From positions 3,472,001 to 3,536,000 of the forward strand of contig NZ_CP109467.1 in the NCBI RefSeq assembly GCF_036227325.1: DNA of 64,000 nucleotides, read 5' to 3'. Below are positions 9,638 through 17,593 of this stretch, piece after piece; position 1 is the first letter of the stretch; the number at the start of each line of letters is the position of its first letter. Both the position numbers and the translations under genes were made by a program. This stretch comes from Streptomyces sp. NBC_01465 (GTDB lineage: Bacteria > Actinomycetota > Actinomycetes > Streptomycetales > Streptomycetaceae). Below the pieces are notes generated by a model, which did not search any database, had not been told where the DNA came from, and was given only the letters and a program-made list of their open reading frames with translations.

Positions 9638-10033
9638 GTGACCGACCGCAAGCCCCCGGGCGTCAACTTCGAGTCGTGGGTCGACAAGCAGGTCAGGGAT
9701 GCGTCGGACCGCGGCGACTTCAAGGACCTGCCCGGCTTCGGCAAGCCGCTCCCGGACGAGAAGGCCCCGTACGACGAACTCTGGTGGATCAAGGGCAAGA
9801 TGCACCGCGAGGGCGTCTCGGTCCTGCCGCCCGCGCTCGCCCTGCGCAAGGAGGCCGAGGACGCGGTGGAGGCGGTCGCGGAGGCGCGGACCGAGGCCCA
9901 GGTGCGGCGGATCCTGACCGAGGTGAACGTCAAGATCGACGCGGCGACGCGGATGCCGCCGCCGGGGCCGCCGCTGAACCTGAAGAGGTTCGACGTGGAG
10001 GCCGCGGTCGAGGAGTGGCGGGCGGGGCGCTGA
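9638..10033 (+). CDS. DUF1992 (DnaJC28-like conserved) protein
   Basis: 131 residues, soluble, without signal peptide or membrane segment. The features of DUF1992 are visible: FESWVDKQVRDA at the N-terminus, then GDFKDLPGFGKPL and a conserved WWIKGKMHREG, then two helical segments rich in Ala/Glu. Members of this family occur alone in bacteria or beside a J domain in eukaryotic DNAJC28; the biochemical role is unknown. The start is GTG 9638; GGAAGG lies about 7 nt upstream. It is convergent with the padR gene. Confidence 0.8.
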   Translation: MTDRKPPGVNFESWVDKQVRDASDRGDFKDLPGFGKPLPDEKAPYDELWWIKGKMHREGVSVLPPALALRKEAEDAVEAVAEARTEAQVRRILTEVNVKIDAATRMPPPGPPLNLKRFDVEAAVEEWRAGR

Positions 10034-10099
10034 AGCACCCGCCCCGACCTGCCCGTATCAGCCTGCATCGGCCCGTCCCGGCATCGCGCCGGGGCGGGC

Positions 10100-10723
10100 T
10101 CACTGCTGTCCGGGCTCCCCCGCCCCTTCGGCGAACGCGTCCAGCACTTCCGGCGTCCAGGTGATCCGGCCCGCCCGCAGGTCCTTGACCACCCCGCGCA
10201 CCCACTCCAGCTCCGCGTCGGTGACCGCCCGCAGATACTCCGTCTCCAGGCGGGTGACGCGCGGCAGGCCCTGCGCCTTCTCGGCGAGCAGGCCCGACTC
10301 GATGCCTTCCAGCTTCTGGGCGAGCGCGTCCGCCCGGAGCTGCAACCGGTCGGCCATCTCCTCCGGCGAGAGCAGCAGCAGGTTCGACAGGGCGGCCGGG
10401 AACTCCGGGAACTCCGCCTTGGGCGTCGCGAGCATCTCCTCCAGCCAGGTGCGTGCGGTCTCGCGCCCCCCGTCCGTCAGCTCGTACACGGTGCGCTCGG
10501 GGTACAGCTGGTCGCGCCCGGTCTCCAGGACCTCGATCAGCCCGGCCCCGTGCAGCCGCTCGATCGTGCGGTAGAGGCTCGCGCGCTGGCTCACATTGAC
10601 GACCTGCTCCTTGCCCCAGTCCTTGATCAGCCGCTGGATCCCGTACGGGTGCAGCGGCTTGTAGTGCAGCAGGGCCAGGACGGTGAGGGCGAGCGGGGAG
10701 CTGCGGGGAGGGGTCGCGTTCAT
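10100..10723 (-). CDS. PadR-family transcriptional regulator
   Basis: 207 residues from ATG 10723. The N-terminal winged helix (LALTVLALLHYKPLHPYGI, then VSQRASLYRTIERL) and the C-terminal helical dimerisation region (residues about 95-190) fit the PadR/Vir_act_alpha_C layout. A TAGTAT hexamer on the minus strand (10731-10736) ends 7 nt before the ATG, so the transcript is probably leaderless; the in-frame ATG at 10747 lies upstream of that hexamer. It is divergent from the gene at 10789 across a perfect inverted repeat, so autoregulation plus control of that neighbour is the natural reading. Confidence 0.88.
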   Translation of the reverse strand: MNATPPRSSPLALTVLALLHYKPLHPYGIQRLIKDWGKEQVVNVSQRASLYRTIERLHGAGLIEVLETGRDQLYPERTVYELTDGGRETARTWLEEMLATPKAEFPEFPAALSNLLLLSPEEMADRLQLRADALAQKLEGIESGLLAEKAQGLPRVTRLETEYLRAVTDAELEWVRGVVKDLRAGRITWTPEVLDAFAEGAGEPGQQ

Positions 10724-10730
10724 GGAACTG

Positions 10731-10786
10731 ATACTAGCCTCATCCAAACTAGTTGACGAGCAACTAGTTTCAGTGCAACTATTTAT
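10731..10786. promoter_or_regulatory. Divergent promoter with CTAGTT inverted-repeat operator
   Basis: AAACTAGTT (10746-10754) and AACTAGTTT (10762-10770) form a perfect 9-bp inverted repeat with a 7-bp centre; a third partial copy, GCAACTATTT, follows at 10775-10784. On the plus strand TTGACG (10753-10758) and AACTAT (10777-10782) form a plausible promoter with an 18-nt spacer, ending 6 nt before ATG 10789. On the minus strand TAGTAT serves padR. The repeat overlaps the plus-strand -35 element, as expected for a repressor site. Confidence 0.7.
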
Positions 10787-10788
10787 CC

Positions 10789-11253
10789 ATGACCTCCACA
10801 GAGCGCATCCACTCGGACCACACCCTCATCAAGCACCTCGGTAACTGGACCGACGCCGGCCACTTCGAGATCAAGGCACGGCACGGCTCCACCGTTCTCG
10901 ACCTCCGCTCCCCCGACCTCCCCGACGACATCGACATCCACCTGGACCTCGACCGCGCCATGGTGAAGCTGCTCGTCGCCGACAACACCGCGATCGACCA
11001 CTGGAACCTGAGCTGGACCGCCCGCGGAAGGATCAAGGACTCCGGGGCCGCTTCCACCGGTGACAAGGCCGGCCGCCGCATCCGGCTCTCCGGCTCCGCG
11101 ACGAACAGCGAGATCCGCGTCCACCGCGGCGGCATCGCGCTCCTGTCGGCGATGTTCTCCCGCGCGTACCTCCAGGACCTGCGCCACGTCCACCGGACCG
11201 GCGGCGTCCCGACCATCGACGACCCGACCAGGACCAGGGAGTTGCAGTCCTGA
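10789..11253 (+). CDS. Conserved hypothetical protein, probable PadR target
   Basis: 154 residues, soluble and rich in charged residues and beta-prone segments (TDAGHFEIKARHGSTVLDL, DIDIHLDLDRAMVKLLVADN, IRLSGSATNSEIRVHRGG). No enzyme motif or membrane segment is seen. The repeating strand pattern suggests a beta-rich fold of the kind found in proteins related to cell-wall stress response, but this is a guess. The start ATG lies 6 nt after a -10-like AACTAT, so translation is probably leaderless. Its shared control region with padR implies it is repressed by, or is a sensor for, that regulator. Confidence 0.65.
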   Translation: MTSTERIHSDHTLIKHLGNWTDAGHFEIKARHGSTVLDLRSPDLPDDIDIHLDLDRAMVKLLVADNTAIDHWNLSWTARGRIKDSGAASTGDKAGRRIRLSGSATNSEIRVHRGGIALLSAMFSRAYLQDLRHVHRTGGVPTIDDPTRTRELQS

Positions 11254-11326
11254 CCGGCACTGGCGGCGGAGCCCCACGACCCGAACCCGGGCACGGGCCC
11301 CGCCTTCAGCGCTCGACTCCCCACCC

Positions 11327-13210
11327 TCAGCGCGCGTACAGCGCCTCGATCTCCGTCCCGAAGTCCTTCGCGATCGCCGCCCGCTTCAGCTTCAGCGACG
11401 GCGTCAGATGCCCGCTCTCCTCCGTGAAGTCGGCTGCCAGCACCGTGAATTTACGGATCGACTCCGGCCGGGACACAAGCCGGTTCGCCTCGTCCACCGC
11501 CCGCTGCAGCGCGGACAGCAGCTCCTCGTCCCGCACCAGTTCCCGCAGCGGTACGTCCGTCTTCTTCCGCATCCGCCGCCAGTGCGCGAGCCCGTCCGGC
11601 TCCAGCGTGATCAGCGCGGTGATGTACGAGCGGTTGTCGCCGACGACCATGCACTGCCCGACCAGCGGATGCGCCCGCAGCCAGTCCTCCAGCGGCGCGG
11701 GCGCCACGTTCTTGCCGCCCGAGGTGATGATGATGTCCTTCTTGCGCCCGGTGATCGTGAGATAGCCGTCCTGGTCGAGCTCCCCGACGTCCCCCGTCGC
11801 GAACCACTCGTCCGCCGTCACCGGCACCGCCTCGCCGAGCTCCGGCGCCCAGTACCCGCTGAAGACCTGACCGCCGCTGAGCAGCACCTCGCCGTCGTAC
11901 GCGATCCGTACCGCCGTGCCGGGAAGCGGCCAACCGACCGTCCCCAGACGGGGTTTGAGAGGCGGGGTGACGGTCGCGGCCGCGGTCGTCTCCGTCAGCC
12001 CGTACCCCTCGAAGATCTCGATGCCCGCGCCCGCGTAGAACGCCGCGAGCCGGTGGCCGAGCGGGGATCCGCCGCAGATCGCGTACTTGACCTTGCCGCC
12101 GAGCGCCGCCCTGATCCGCCGGTAGACCAGCGGGTCGTAGAGCGCGCGGGCCGCGCGCAACCCGAAGCCGGGGCCCTCCCCCGTGCCGTGTTCGTGCGCC
12201 TCGACGGCCTCCCCGTACCGCTGCGCGATCCGCGCCGCACGGTCGAAGGACGAGGCCCGCCCCATCTTCTCGGCCGTCGCCCGCCCCGTGTTGTAGACCT
12301 TCTCCAGTACGTACGGGATGGCCAGCAGGAACGTCGGCCTGAATCCCGCCAGGTCGGTGAGGAGGTCCTCCGTCTGGATGCTCGGCGCATGACCGAGCCG
12401 CACCCGCGCCCGCAGACAGCCGATCGCGACCATCCGCCCGAAGACGTGCGACAGCGGCAGGAAGAGGAGGGTGGAGGCGGGTTCCTTGCTCACCGACTTG
12501 AAGACCGGGTGCAGCAGCTCGATCGCATTGTCCACTTCGGCAAAGAAGTTGGCGTGCGTGAGGACGCATCCCTTGGGGCGGCCTGTCGTCCCCGAGGTGT
12601 AGATGAGGGTGGCGACGGACGACGGCGTGAGCGCGGCCCGCCGTGCGCTCACGGCCGCGTCGGGGACGTCGCGCCCCGCCTGCTTGAGCTGGCCGATCGC
12701 GCCCGTGTCGAACTCCCACAGGTGCGTGAGCCCCGGTATCTGCCGCCGCTCGGTGCTGACGATCCGCGCCTGCTCCTTGTTCTCGACGGCGCAGGCGACC
12801 GCGCCCGAGTCCTGCAGGATCCAGCGGGCCTGGAAGGCGGACGAGGTCGGGTAGATGGGGACGGTGACCAGGCCCGCGGCCCAGGCGGCGAAGTCGAGGA
12901 GCGTCCACTCGTACGTCGTACGGGCCATGATCGCGATCCGGTCGCCGGCCTGCAGCCCCTCCGCGATCAGCCCCTTGGCCACCGCCTGGACCTCCGAGGC
13001 GAAGTCCGTGGAGGTGATGTCGCGCCAGCTCCCGTCCACCTGCTTGCGGCTGAGGACGGGGTCGCCGGGCGCCTCGCGCGCGTTGTCGTACGGGATCTCG
13101 GCGAGCGAGCCGTGGGCGACGGGCGGCACGAGCGCGGCCACGGAGACCTCCCGTACCGTGCCGTCGACCGTCAGCTTCCGCGGCTCGACCTGCGAGAGGG
13201 ACATGGTCAC
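11327..13210 (-). CDS. Long-chain acyl-CoA synthetase (FadD15-like)
   Basis: 627 residues, ANL superfamily. Motifs: YTSGTTGRPKGC near residue 218, FEGYGLTETTAA near 405, FATGDVGELDQDGYLTITGRKKD near 470, and the C-terminal lysine region (SLKLKRAAI). The length and the insertion between the P-loop and adenine motifs match the FadD15 type. The start is GTG 13210 with GAGGAG 6 nt upstream; ATG 13204 is an alternative two codons in. It lies 25 nt downstream of the thiolase gene on the same strand and is probably in one operon with it, joining fatty-acid activation to thiolysis or condensation. Confidence 0.88.
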   Translation of the reverse strand: MTMSLSQVEPRKLTVDGTVREVSVAALVPPVAHGSLAEIPYDNAREAPGDPVLSRKQVDGSWRDITSTDFASEVQAVAKGLIAEGLQAGDRIAIMARTTYEWTLLDFAAWAAGLVTVPIYPTSSAFQARWILQDSGAVACAVENKEQARIVSTERRQIPGLTHLWEFDTGAIGQLKQAGRDVPDAAVSARRAALTPSSVATLIYTSGTTGRPKGCVLTHANFFAEVDNAIELLHPVFKSVSKEPASTLLFLPLSHVFGRMVAIGCLRARVRLGHAPSIQTEDLLTDLAGFRPTFLLAIPYVLEKVYNTGRATAEKMGRASSFDRAARIAQRYGEAVEAHEHGTGEGPGFGLRAARALYDPLVYRRIRAALGGKVKYAICGGSPLGHRLAAFYAGAGIEIFEGYGLTETTAAATVTPPLKPRLGTVGWPLPGTAVRIAYDGEVLLSGGQVFSGYWAPELGEAVPVTADEWFATGDVGELDQDGYLTITGRKKDIIITSGGKNVAPAPLEDWLRAHPLVGQCMVVGDNRSYITALITLEPDGLAHWRRMRKKTDVPLRELVRDEELLSALQRAVDEANRLVSRPESIRKFTVLAADFTEESGHLTPSLKLKRAAIAKDFGTEIEALYAR

Positions 13211-13235
13211 GTGCGGCTCCTCAGTGGGTGGGGGG

Positions 13236-14516
13236 TCAGGGCCGTTCGAGGATCGCCGTCACGCCCTGACCGCCCGCGGCGCAGACGGAAATGAGCCCGC
13301 GTCCCGGAGCGTCCCGCTCCGAGAGCAGCTTGGCGAGGGTGGCGACGATGCGGGCACCGGTCGCCGCGAAGGGGTGCCCCGTCGCGAGCGACGACCCCGC
13401 GACGTTGAGCTTCGCCCGGTCGACGGGGGCGAGCCCCTGCTTCTCCCAGGCGGCGAGGGTGGCCAGGACCTGGGAGGCGAAGGCCTCGTGGATCTCGAAG
13501 AGATCGAAGTCGTCGACGGTGAGGCCGGCGCGCTCCAGCATGCGCGGGACGGCGTACGCGGGGGCCATCAACAGCCCGTCCTCTCCGCCCACGCTGTGTT
13601 TGTTTGATTCGCCTCCGGCAAAATCGACTGCAGCGGTCTCGTACACGGTCAGATACGCGAGCGGTTCGAGCCCGCGTTCGCGCGCCCACTCCTCGCTCGC
13701 GAGCAGGACGGTCGCGGCGCCGTCGGTCAGCGGGGTGGAGTTGCCCGCGGTCATGGTGGCGTCGGCGGGGTGATCGGTGCCGAACACCGGCTTCAGCGTG
13801 GCGAGTTTCTCCACGGTCGAGCCGGGCCGGAGGTTCTGGTCGCGCTCGAGACCCAGGTAGGGGGTGACCAGGTCGTCGAGGAACCCGCGCTCGTACGCGG
13901 CGGCCAGCCGCTGATGGCTGGCGGCGGCGAGCGCGTCCTGGTCCTCGCGCCGCACGCCCCACTCGCGTGCCGTGATCGCGGCGTGCTCACCCATCGAAAG
14001 TCCGGTGCGGGGCTCGGAGTTGCGCGGAATGTCCGGCACGAGGTGGCCGGGCCGGATCTTCGCCAGCGCCTTCACCCTCGCCCCGGCGGACTTGGCGCGA
14101 CGCGCCTCCAGAAGGATCTTCCGGAGCCGGTCGTTGACGCCGAGGGGCGCGTCGCTGGTGGTGTCGGCGCCGCCCGCGATCGCGCAGTCGATCGCGCCCA
14201 CCGCAATCTTGTTGGCGGCGGCGATGACGGCCTGCAGCCCTGTCCCGCAGGCCTGTTGGACGTCGTACGCCGGAGTCCGCGGATCGAGCTTCGACCCGAG
14301 GACGACCTCGCGCGCGAGGTTGAAGTCGCGGCTGTGCTTGAGGACGGCGCCGGCCACGAACTCCCCGACCCGCTCGCCCCCGAGCCCGTACCGCTCGACG
14401 AGTCCGTCCAGGGCCGCGGTGAGCATGTCCTGGTTCGAGGCGGTGGCGTACGGACCGTCGGAACGCGCGAACGGGATGCGGTTCCCGCCGATCACCGCAA
14501 CTTTGAGGGGGATCAT
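13236..14516 (-). CDS. Acetyl-CoA C-acyltransferase (thiolase, FadI/FadA2-like)
   Basis: 426 residues. The thiolase cysteine is Cys90 in DVQQACGTGLQA; the second-half catalytic motifs HEAFASQ, GHPFAATGAR (His near 381) and CAAGGQG (Cys near 412) are all present, so the enzyme should be active. It catalyses reversible thiolytic cleavage of 3-oxoacyl-CoA. It is the first gene of a minus-strand pair with the acyl-CoA synthetase and is divergent from a FabG4-type reductase. The set thiolase, FabG4-type reductase and MaoC hydratase resembles the Rv0241c-Rv0243 region of Mycobacterium tuberculosis. A three-half-site operator lies just upstream. Confidence 0.9.
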   Translation of the reverse strand: MIPLKVAVIGGNRIPFARSDGPYATASNQDMLTAALDGLVERYGLGGERVGEFVAGAVLKHSRDFNLAREVVLGSKLDPRTPAYDVQQACGTGLQAVIAAANKIAVGAIDCAIAGGADTTSDAPLGVNDRLRKILLEARRAKSAGARVKALAKIRPGHLVPDIPRNSEPRTGLSMGEHAAITAREWGVRREDQDALAAASHQRLAAAYERGFLDDLVTPYLGLERDQNLRPGSTVEKLATLKPVFGTDHPADATMTAGNSTPLTDGAATVLLASEEWARERGLEPLAYLTVYETAAVDFAGGESNKHSVGGEDGLLMAPAYAVPRMLERAGLTVDDFDLFEIHEAFASQVLATLAAWEKQGLAPVDRAKLNVAGSSLATGHPFAATGARIVATLAKLLSERDAPGRGLISVCAAGGQGVTAILERP

Positions 14517-14537
14517 CTCGACCAGCTCCTGACCCTT

Positions 14538-14559
14538 GAGTAACCTTACTCCAGAGTAA
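14538..14559. promoter_or_regulatory. TetR-type operator, three alternating GAGTAA/TTACTC half-sites
   Basis: GAGTAA (14538-14543), CC, TTACTC (14546-14551), CA, GAGTAA (14554-14559). Each adjacent pair is a perfect palindrome with a 2-bp centre, giving two overlapping 14-bp sites. It lies midway between the divergent thiolase and reductase starts. The core TTACTCCAGAGTAA resembles the site at 17579-17592 beside the TetR gene, suggesting a common regulator. Confidence 0.7.
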
Positions 14560-14587
14560 ATCTACGACGACCCAGGGAGCCCGGACA

Positions 14588-15901
14588 ATGGCCGATCGCT
14601 ATCTGCACTTCGCGCGCACAGCACCCGGCCGTTTCCTGACCAAGCGCGTGGGGCTGCCGCGCCCGGCGGAGCTGCGGCGATGGACCCCCGAACACCCCTC
14701 CCTGGAAGGGGATCTGCTGCACCTGACGGCTTCGGATCCGGCGCTCCCCGGCCTCGCGGACGTGCTCTCCCGTACGGGCCTGAAGGTGGTCGCCGAGTCC
14801 GCCCGCCCGGCCGCGGTGGTCGTCGACGCGACGGGCGTCGCGACGGCGGGCGCGCTCGCGGAGGTCCACGCGGCGCTGCACCCGGTGGTCCGCTCGCTGG
14901 CCGAGTGCGGCCGGGTGGTGGTGCTGGGCGCGCCCCTGGCCGGGGACGACCACCACCAGGCGGCGGCCCAGCAGGCGTTGGAGGGTTTCGTCCGGTCACT
15001 GGGGAAGGAGCTCGGCGGGGGCCGCACGGCGCAGCTGGTCCGACTGACGTCGGCCGCTGCCGCTGAGTCGACGCTGCGCTTCCTGCTCTCGCCCAAGTCG
15101 GCGTACGTGAGCGGCCAGGTCATCGAGATCACGGACGCGGAGGTGTCCGCGCCCGAGTCCTGGGACCGCCCGCTCGCCGGCCGTACGGCACTGGTCACCG
15201 GCTCGGCGCGGGGCATCGGGGCGGCGGTCGCGGAGACGCTCGTACGGGACGGAGCCGAGGTGATCCTCCTCGACATCCCGCAGTCCGAGGAGGAGTTGAC
15301 GGCTACGGCCACCCGTCTCGGCGCGACCGCGCTCCCTCTCGACATCACGGCGCCCGACGCGGCGGAGCGGATCGCGGAGGCGCTGGGGGACGGGGGCGGC
15401 CTGGACATCCTGATCCACAACGCGGGGATCACGCGCGACCGGAAGCTGGCGAACATGCCGGCCGAGCGGTGGGCGTCGGTGATCGAGGTCAACCTGGACA
15501 GCGTCGTACGGACGACGGACGCGCTCCTGAAGGCGGGGACGTTGCGGGACGGCGCGCGGATCGTGGCGACGGCGTCGATCGCGGGGATCGCGGGGAATGT
15601 CGGCCAGACCAACTATGCGGCGAGCAAGGCGGGGATCATCGGGCTGGTCAGGGGCCTGGCCCCGCAGTTGGTGGAGCGGGGGATCACGGTGAACGCGGTG
15701 GCTCCGGGCTTCATCGAGACGAAGATGACGGCGGCGGTACCGCTGTTCATCCGGGAGGCGGGGCGCCGGATGAACTCCCTTGCGCAGGGCGGGCTTCCGG
15801 TGGACGTGGCGGAGACGACGGCGTGGTTCGCGAACCCGGGGTCGGGTGGGGTGACGGGTCAGGTGGTCCGGGTGTGCGGGCAGAGCTTGCTGGGGGCGTA
15901 G
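14588..15901 (+). CDS. FabG4-type 3-oxoacyl-(CoA/ACP) reductase, two-domain SDR
   Basis: 437 residues, longer than standard FabG (about 250). The first 190 residues form a degenerate Rossmann-like domain; the SDR domain follows with cofactor loop TGSARGIGAAV near residue 206, NAG, the serine region ASIAG and catalytic YAASK near residue 343. The architecture is that of high-molecular-weight FabG4. The family reduces 3-oxoacyl-CoA with NADH, and beside a thiolase and a MaoC hydratase this completes an elongation or beta-oxidation-like set. The start is ATG 14588 with AGGGAG 8 nt upstream. It is divergent from the thiolase gene across a palindromic operator. Confidence 0.9.
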   Translation: MADRYLHFARTAPGRFLTKRVGLPRPAELRRWTPEHPSLEGDLLHLTASDPALPGLADVLSRTGLKVVAESARPAAVVVDATGVATAGALAEVHAALHPVVRSLAECGRVVVLGAPLAGDDHHQAAAQQALEGFVRSLGKELGGGRTAQLVRLTSAAAAESTLRFLLSPKSAYVSGQVIEITDAEVSAPESWDRPLAGRTALVTGSARGIGAAVAETLVRDGAEVILLDIPQSEEELTATATRLGATALPLDITAPDAAERIAEALGDGGGLDILIHNAGITRDRKLANMPAERWASVIEVNLDSVVRTTDALLKAGTLRDGARIVATASIAGIAGNVGQTNYAASKAGIIGLVRGLAPQLVERGITVNAVAPGFIETKMTAAVPLFIREAGRRMNSLAQGGLPVDVAETTAWFANPGSGGVTGQVVRVCGQSLLGA

Positions 15902-15943
15902 GGGTTACTCCCCCACCCCGCCCCTTCCCGGCTGTGACATTTT

Positions 15944-16068
15944 GCGGCTCCGCCGCGTGGGGGGGGCTCCGCCCCTGACCCCCTGAGCCCCGCCTTTGCG
16001 GGGGCTTCGCCCCCTGCGCCCCGTACGCGACCTTCGGCCGCGTGTCCTCAATCGCCGGACGGGCTTGA
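15944..16068. repeat. Dispersed Streptomyces hairpin repeat, copy B
   Basis: Between the reductase and MaoC genes. It contains three short GC hairpins (GCGGCTCCGCCGC at 15944-15956, a GGGGCTCCGCCCC unit near 15963, GGGGGCTTCGCCCCC near 16010) followed by GCGACCTTCGGCCGC and TCCTCAATCGCCGGACGGGC (16027-16065). The last 39 bases match copy A at 7773-7811 in inverse orientation with one difference. Here the second arm of the inverted repeat is absent. Confidence 0.8.
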
Positions 16069-16095
16069 AATGCCCCCGCCACCCAGGAGCCCCGC

Positions 16096-16950
16096 ATGCC
16101 CAACCCCCACCCCCTCCCCGCCACCCTCATCCGCGCAGCCCTCGTCTCGCCCCTCCGCCGACGCCGCCCCTTCGGCCCCGACAGCCAACTCCCCGACACC
16201 CGCCTCACCTTCACGACCACCCCCCACCCCGGCCGCCTCGCCGCCTACGCCCGCCTCTGCGGCCACACCCGCACCGACCCGCTCCCCCTCCCGTACCCCC
16301 ACGTCCTCGCCTTCCCCCTCGCCATGCAGCTGATGGCCTCCCCCGGCTTCCCGCTCCCCCTCCTCGGCCTCGTGCACACCCGCATCGAGATCACCGCCCA
16401 CCAGCCGCTCCACCCCACCCACGAACTCGAACTCACCGTCTACGCATCCGAGTTGACCCCCCACCACCGCGGCACGGAAGTCACCATGGTCACCGAGGCC
16501 CGCCTCGCGGGCGACCTCGTCTGGGAGTCCCGCAGCGGCTACCTCGCCCGCCACCGCACCACCGCGACCACCACACAAACCGCCCCCACAGACCCCCCGA
16601 AGCCCCTCCCCGCCACCACCACCTGGGAGCTCCCCGCCGACCTCGGCCGCCGCTACGCCTCCGCCTCCGGCGACCGCAACCCGATCCACCTCCACCCCCT
16701 CACGGCCCGCCTCTTCGGCTTCCCCCGCGCGATCGCCCACGGCATGTGGACCTTCGCCCGCTGCCTCGCGGAATCAGAAGAGGACCCTCAACCCACCCAC
16801 GTACGGGCGGACTTCAGGTCCCCGGTCCTGCTCCCCTCCACCATCACCTACGCGGCGAAGGGGCCCCACTTCCAACTGCAGAGCACGAGCGGCACAACCA
16901 CCCGCATCCACCTCACCGGGGAGACGGCACCCACCGCTCCCCCCGCATAA
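16096..16950 (+). CDS. MaoC-family hydratase (HtdX-like)
   Basis: 284 residues with two hot-dog halves. The C-terminal half carries the (R)-specific hydratase-2 motif YASASGDRNPIHLHPLTARL near residue 190, with the Asp and His needed for hydration of enoyl thioesters, then FPRAIAHGMW. The N-terminal half is degenerate, as in HtdX. It lies 195 nt after the FabG4-type reductase and follows an AGGAG ribosome site at 6 nt. With the reductase and the divergent thiolase it forms a fatty-acyl module. Its last 38 nt overlap the convergent TetR gene. Confidence 0.85.
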   Translation: MPNPHPLPATLIRAALVSPLRRRRPFGPDSQLPDTRLTFTTTPHPGRLAAYARLCGHTRTDPLPLPYPHVLAFPLAMQLMASPGFPLPLLGLVHTRIEITAHQPLHPTHELELTVYASELTPHHRGTEVTMVTEARLAGDLVWESRSGYLARHRTTATTTQTAPTDPPKPLPATTTWELPADLGRRYASASGDRNPIHLHPLTARLFGFPRAIAHGMWTFARCLAESEEDPQPTHVRADFRSPVLLPSTITYAAKGPHFQLQSTSGTTTRIHLTGETAPTAPPA

Positions 16951-17557
16951 GGTTCCCGAGCCCCGCCCACGCGAAGTTCATCAGCGTCGCGGCGGCGTCC
17001 TTCGCGGAGACCCCGTCCGTGTCGTTCGCCCAGCCCGCCAGTGACTCCGCCGCGCCCACCAGCGCCTCCGCGAGACCCGCCACGTCCCGGTCCAGCAGGT
17101 CCGAGTCGCCGTGGGCCTCACGCGCGGCGGCCCCGATGAGCCCCGTCACGAAGGCGACGATCTCGCCCCGCATCACGGCGACCTCCGACGCGAAGGGCTC
17201 CCCGTGCGTACGGGCCTGCCGGTGGAGCACGGACCACCCGTCCGGGTTCGACGCCGTATGCGCAAAAAAAGCCCCCAGCCCCGACCACAGCTGCCGGTCC
17301 GCGGCCGCCCCCGTCTCGACCCCGGCCTGCACAGCCGCCACCAGAGCCTGCGCCTCACGCCGGATGCACGCCGTGAAGAGCTCTTCCTTGGAGTTCAGGT
17401 ACAGGTACACCAGCGGCTTCGAAACCCCCGCCAGCTCGGCGATCTCGTCCATCGACGCGGCCCGGTACCCGCGTTGCCCGAAGGTCTGCACGGCAGCGTC
17501 CATCATCTGCTGCTCCCGTACGGCCCGAGGCATCCGCTTCCCCTTGGCAGTGCTCAC
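16913..17557 (-). CDS. TetR-family transcriptional regulator
   Basis: 214 residues from GTG 17557. The N-terminal HTH is clear: MMDAAVQTFGQRGYRAASMD, then AELAGVSKPLVYLYLNSKEEL at residues about 35-60. The C-terminal ligand domain is helical and unassigned. It is convergent with the MaoC gene and its 3' end overlaps it by 38 nt. The palindrome CTTACC-CCCC-GGTAAG (17578-17593) lies just upstream and is similar to the operator at 14538-14559. The inferred role is an acyl-CoA-responsive repressor of the fatty-acyl module. Confidence 0.88.
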   Translation of the reverse strand: MSTAKGKRMPRAVREQQMMDAAVQTFGQRGYRAASMDEIAELAGVSKPLVYLYLNSKEELFTACIRREAQALVAAVQAGVETGAAADRQLWSGLGAFFAHTASNPDGWSVLHRQARTHGEPFASEVAVMRGEIVAFVTGLIGAAAREAHGDSDLLDRDVAGLAEALVGAAESLAGWANDTDGVSAKDAAATLMNFAWAGLGNLMRGERWVPSPR

Positions 17558-17577
17558 GTGACAGTCCCTTCCGACCG

Positions 17578-17593
17578 CTTACCCCCCGGTAAG
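17578..17593. promoter_or_regulatory. Palindromic operator upstream of the TetR gene
   Basis: CTTACC (17578-17583), CCCC, GGTAAG (17588-17593). It is 20 nt upstream of the TetR start and overlaps the last codons of the sulfite-oxidase-like gene. The 14-bp core TTACCCCCCGGTAA shares 10 positions, including both TTAC/GTAA ends, with TTACTCCAGAGTAA at the thiolase/reductase promoter. Confidence 0.6.
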
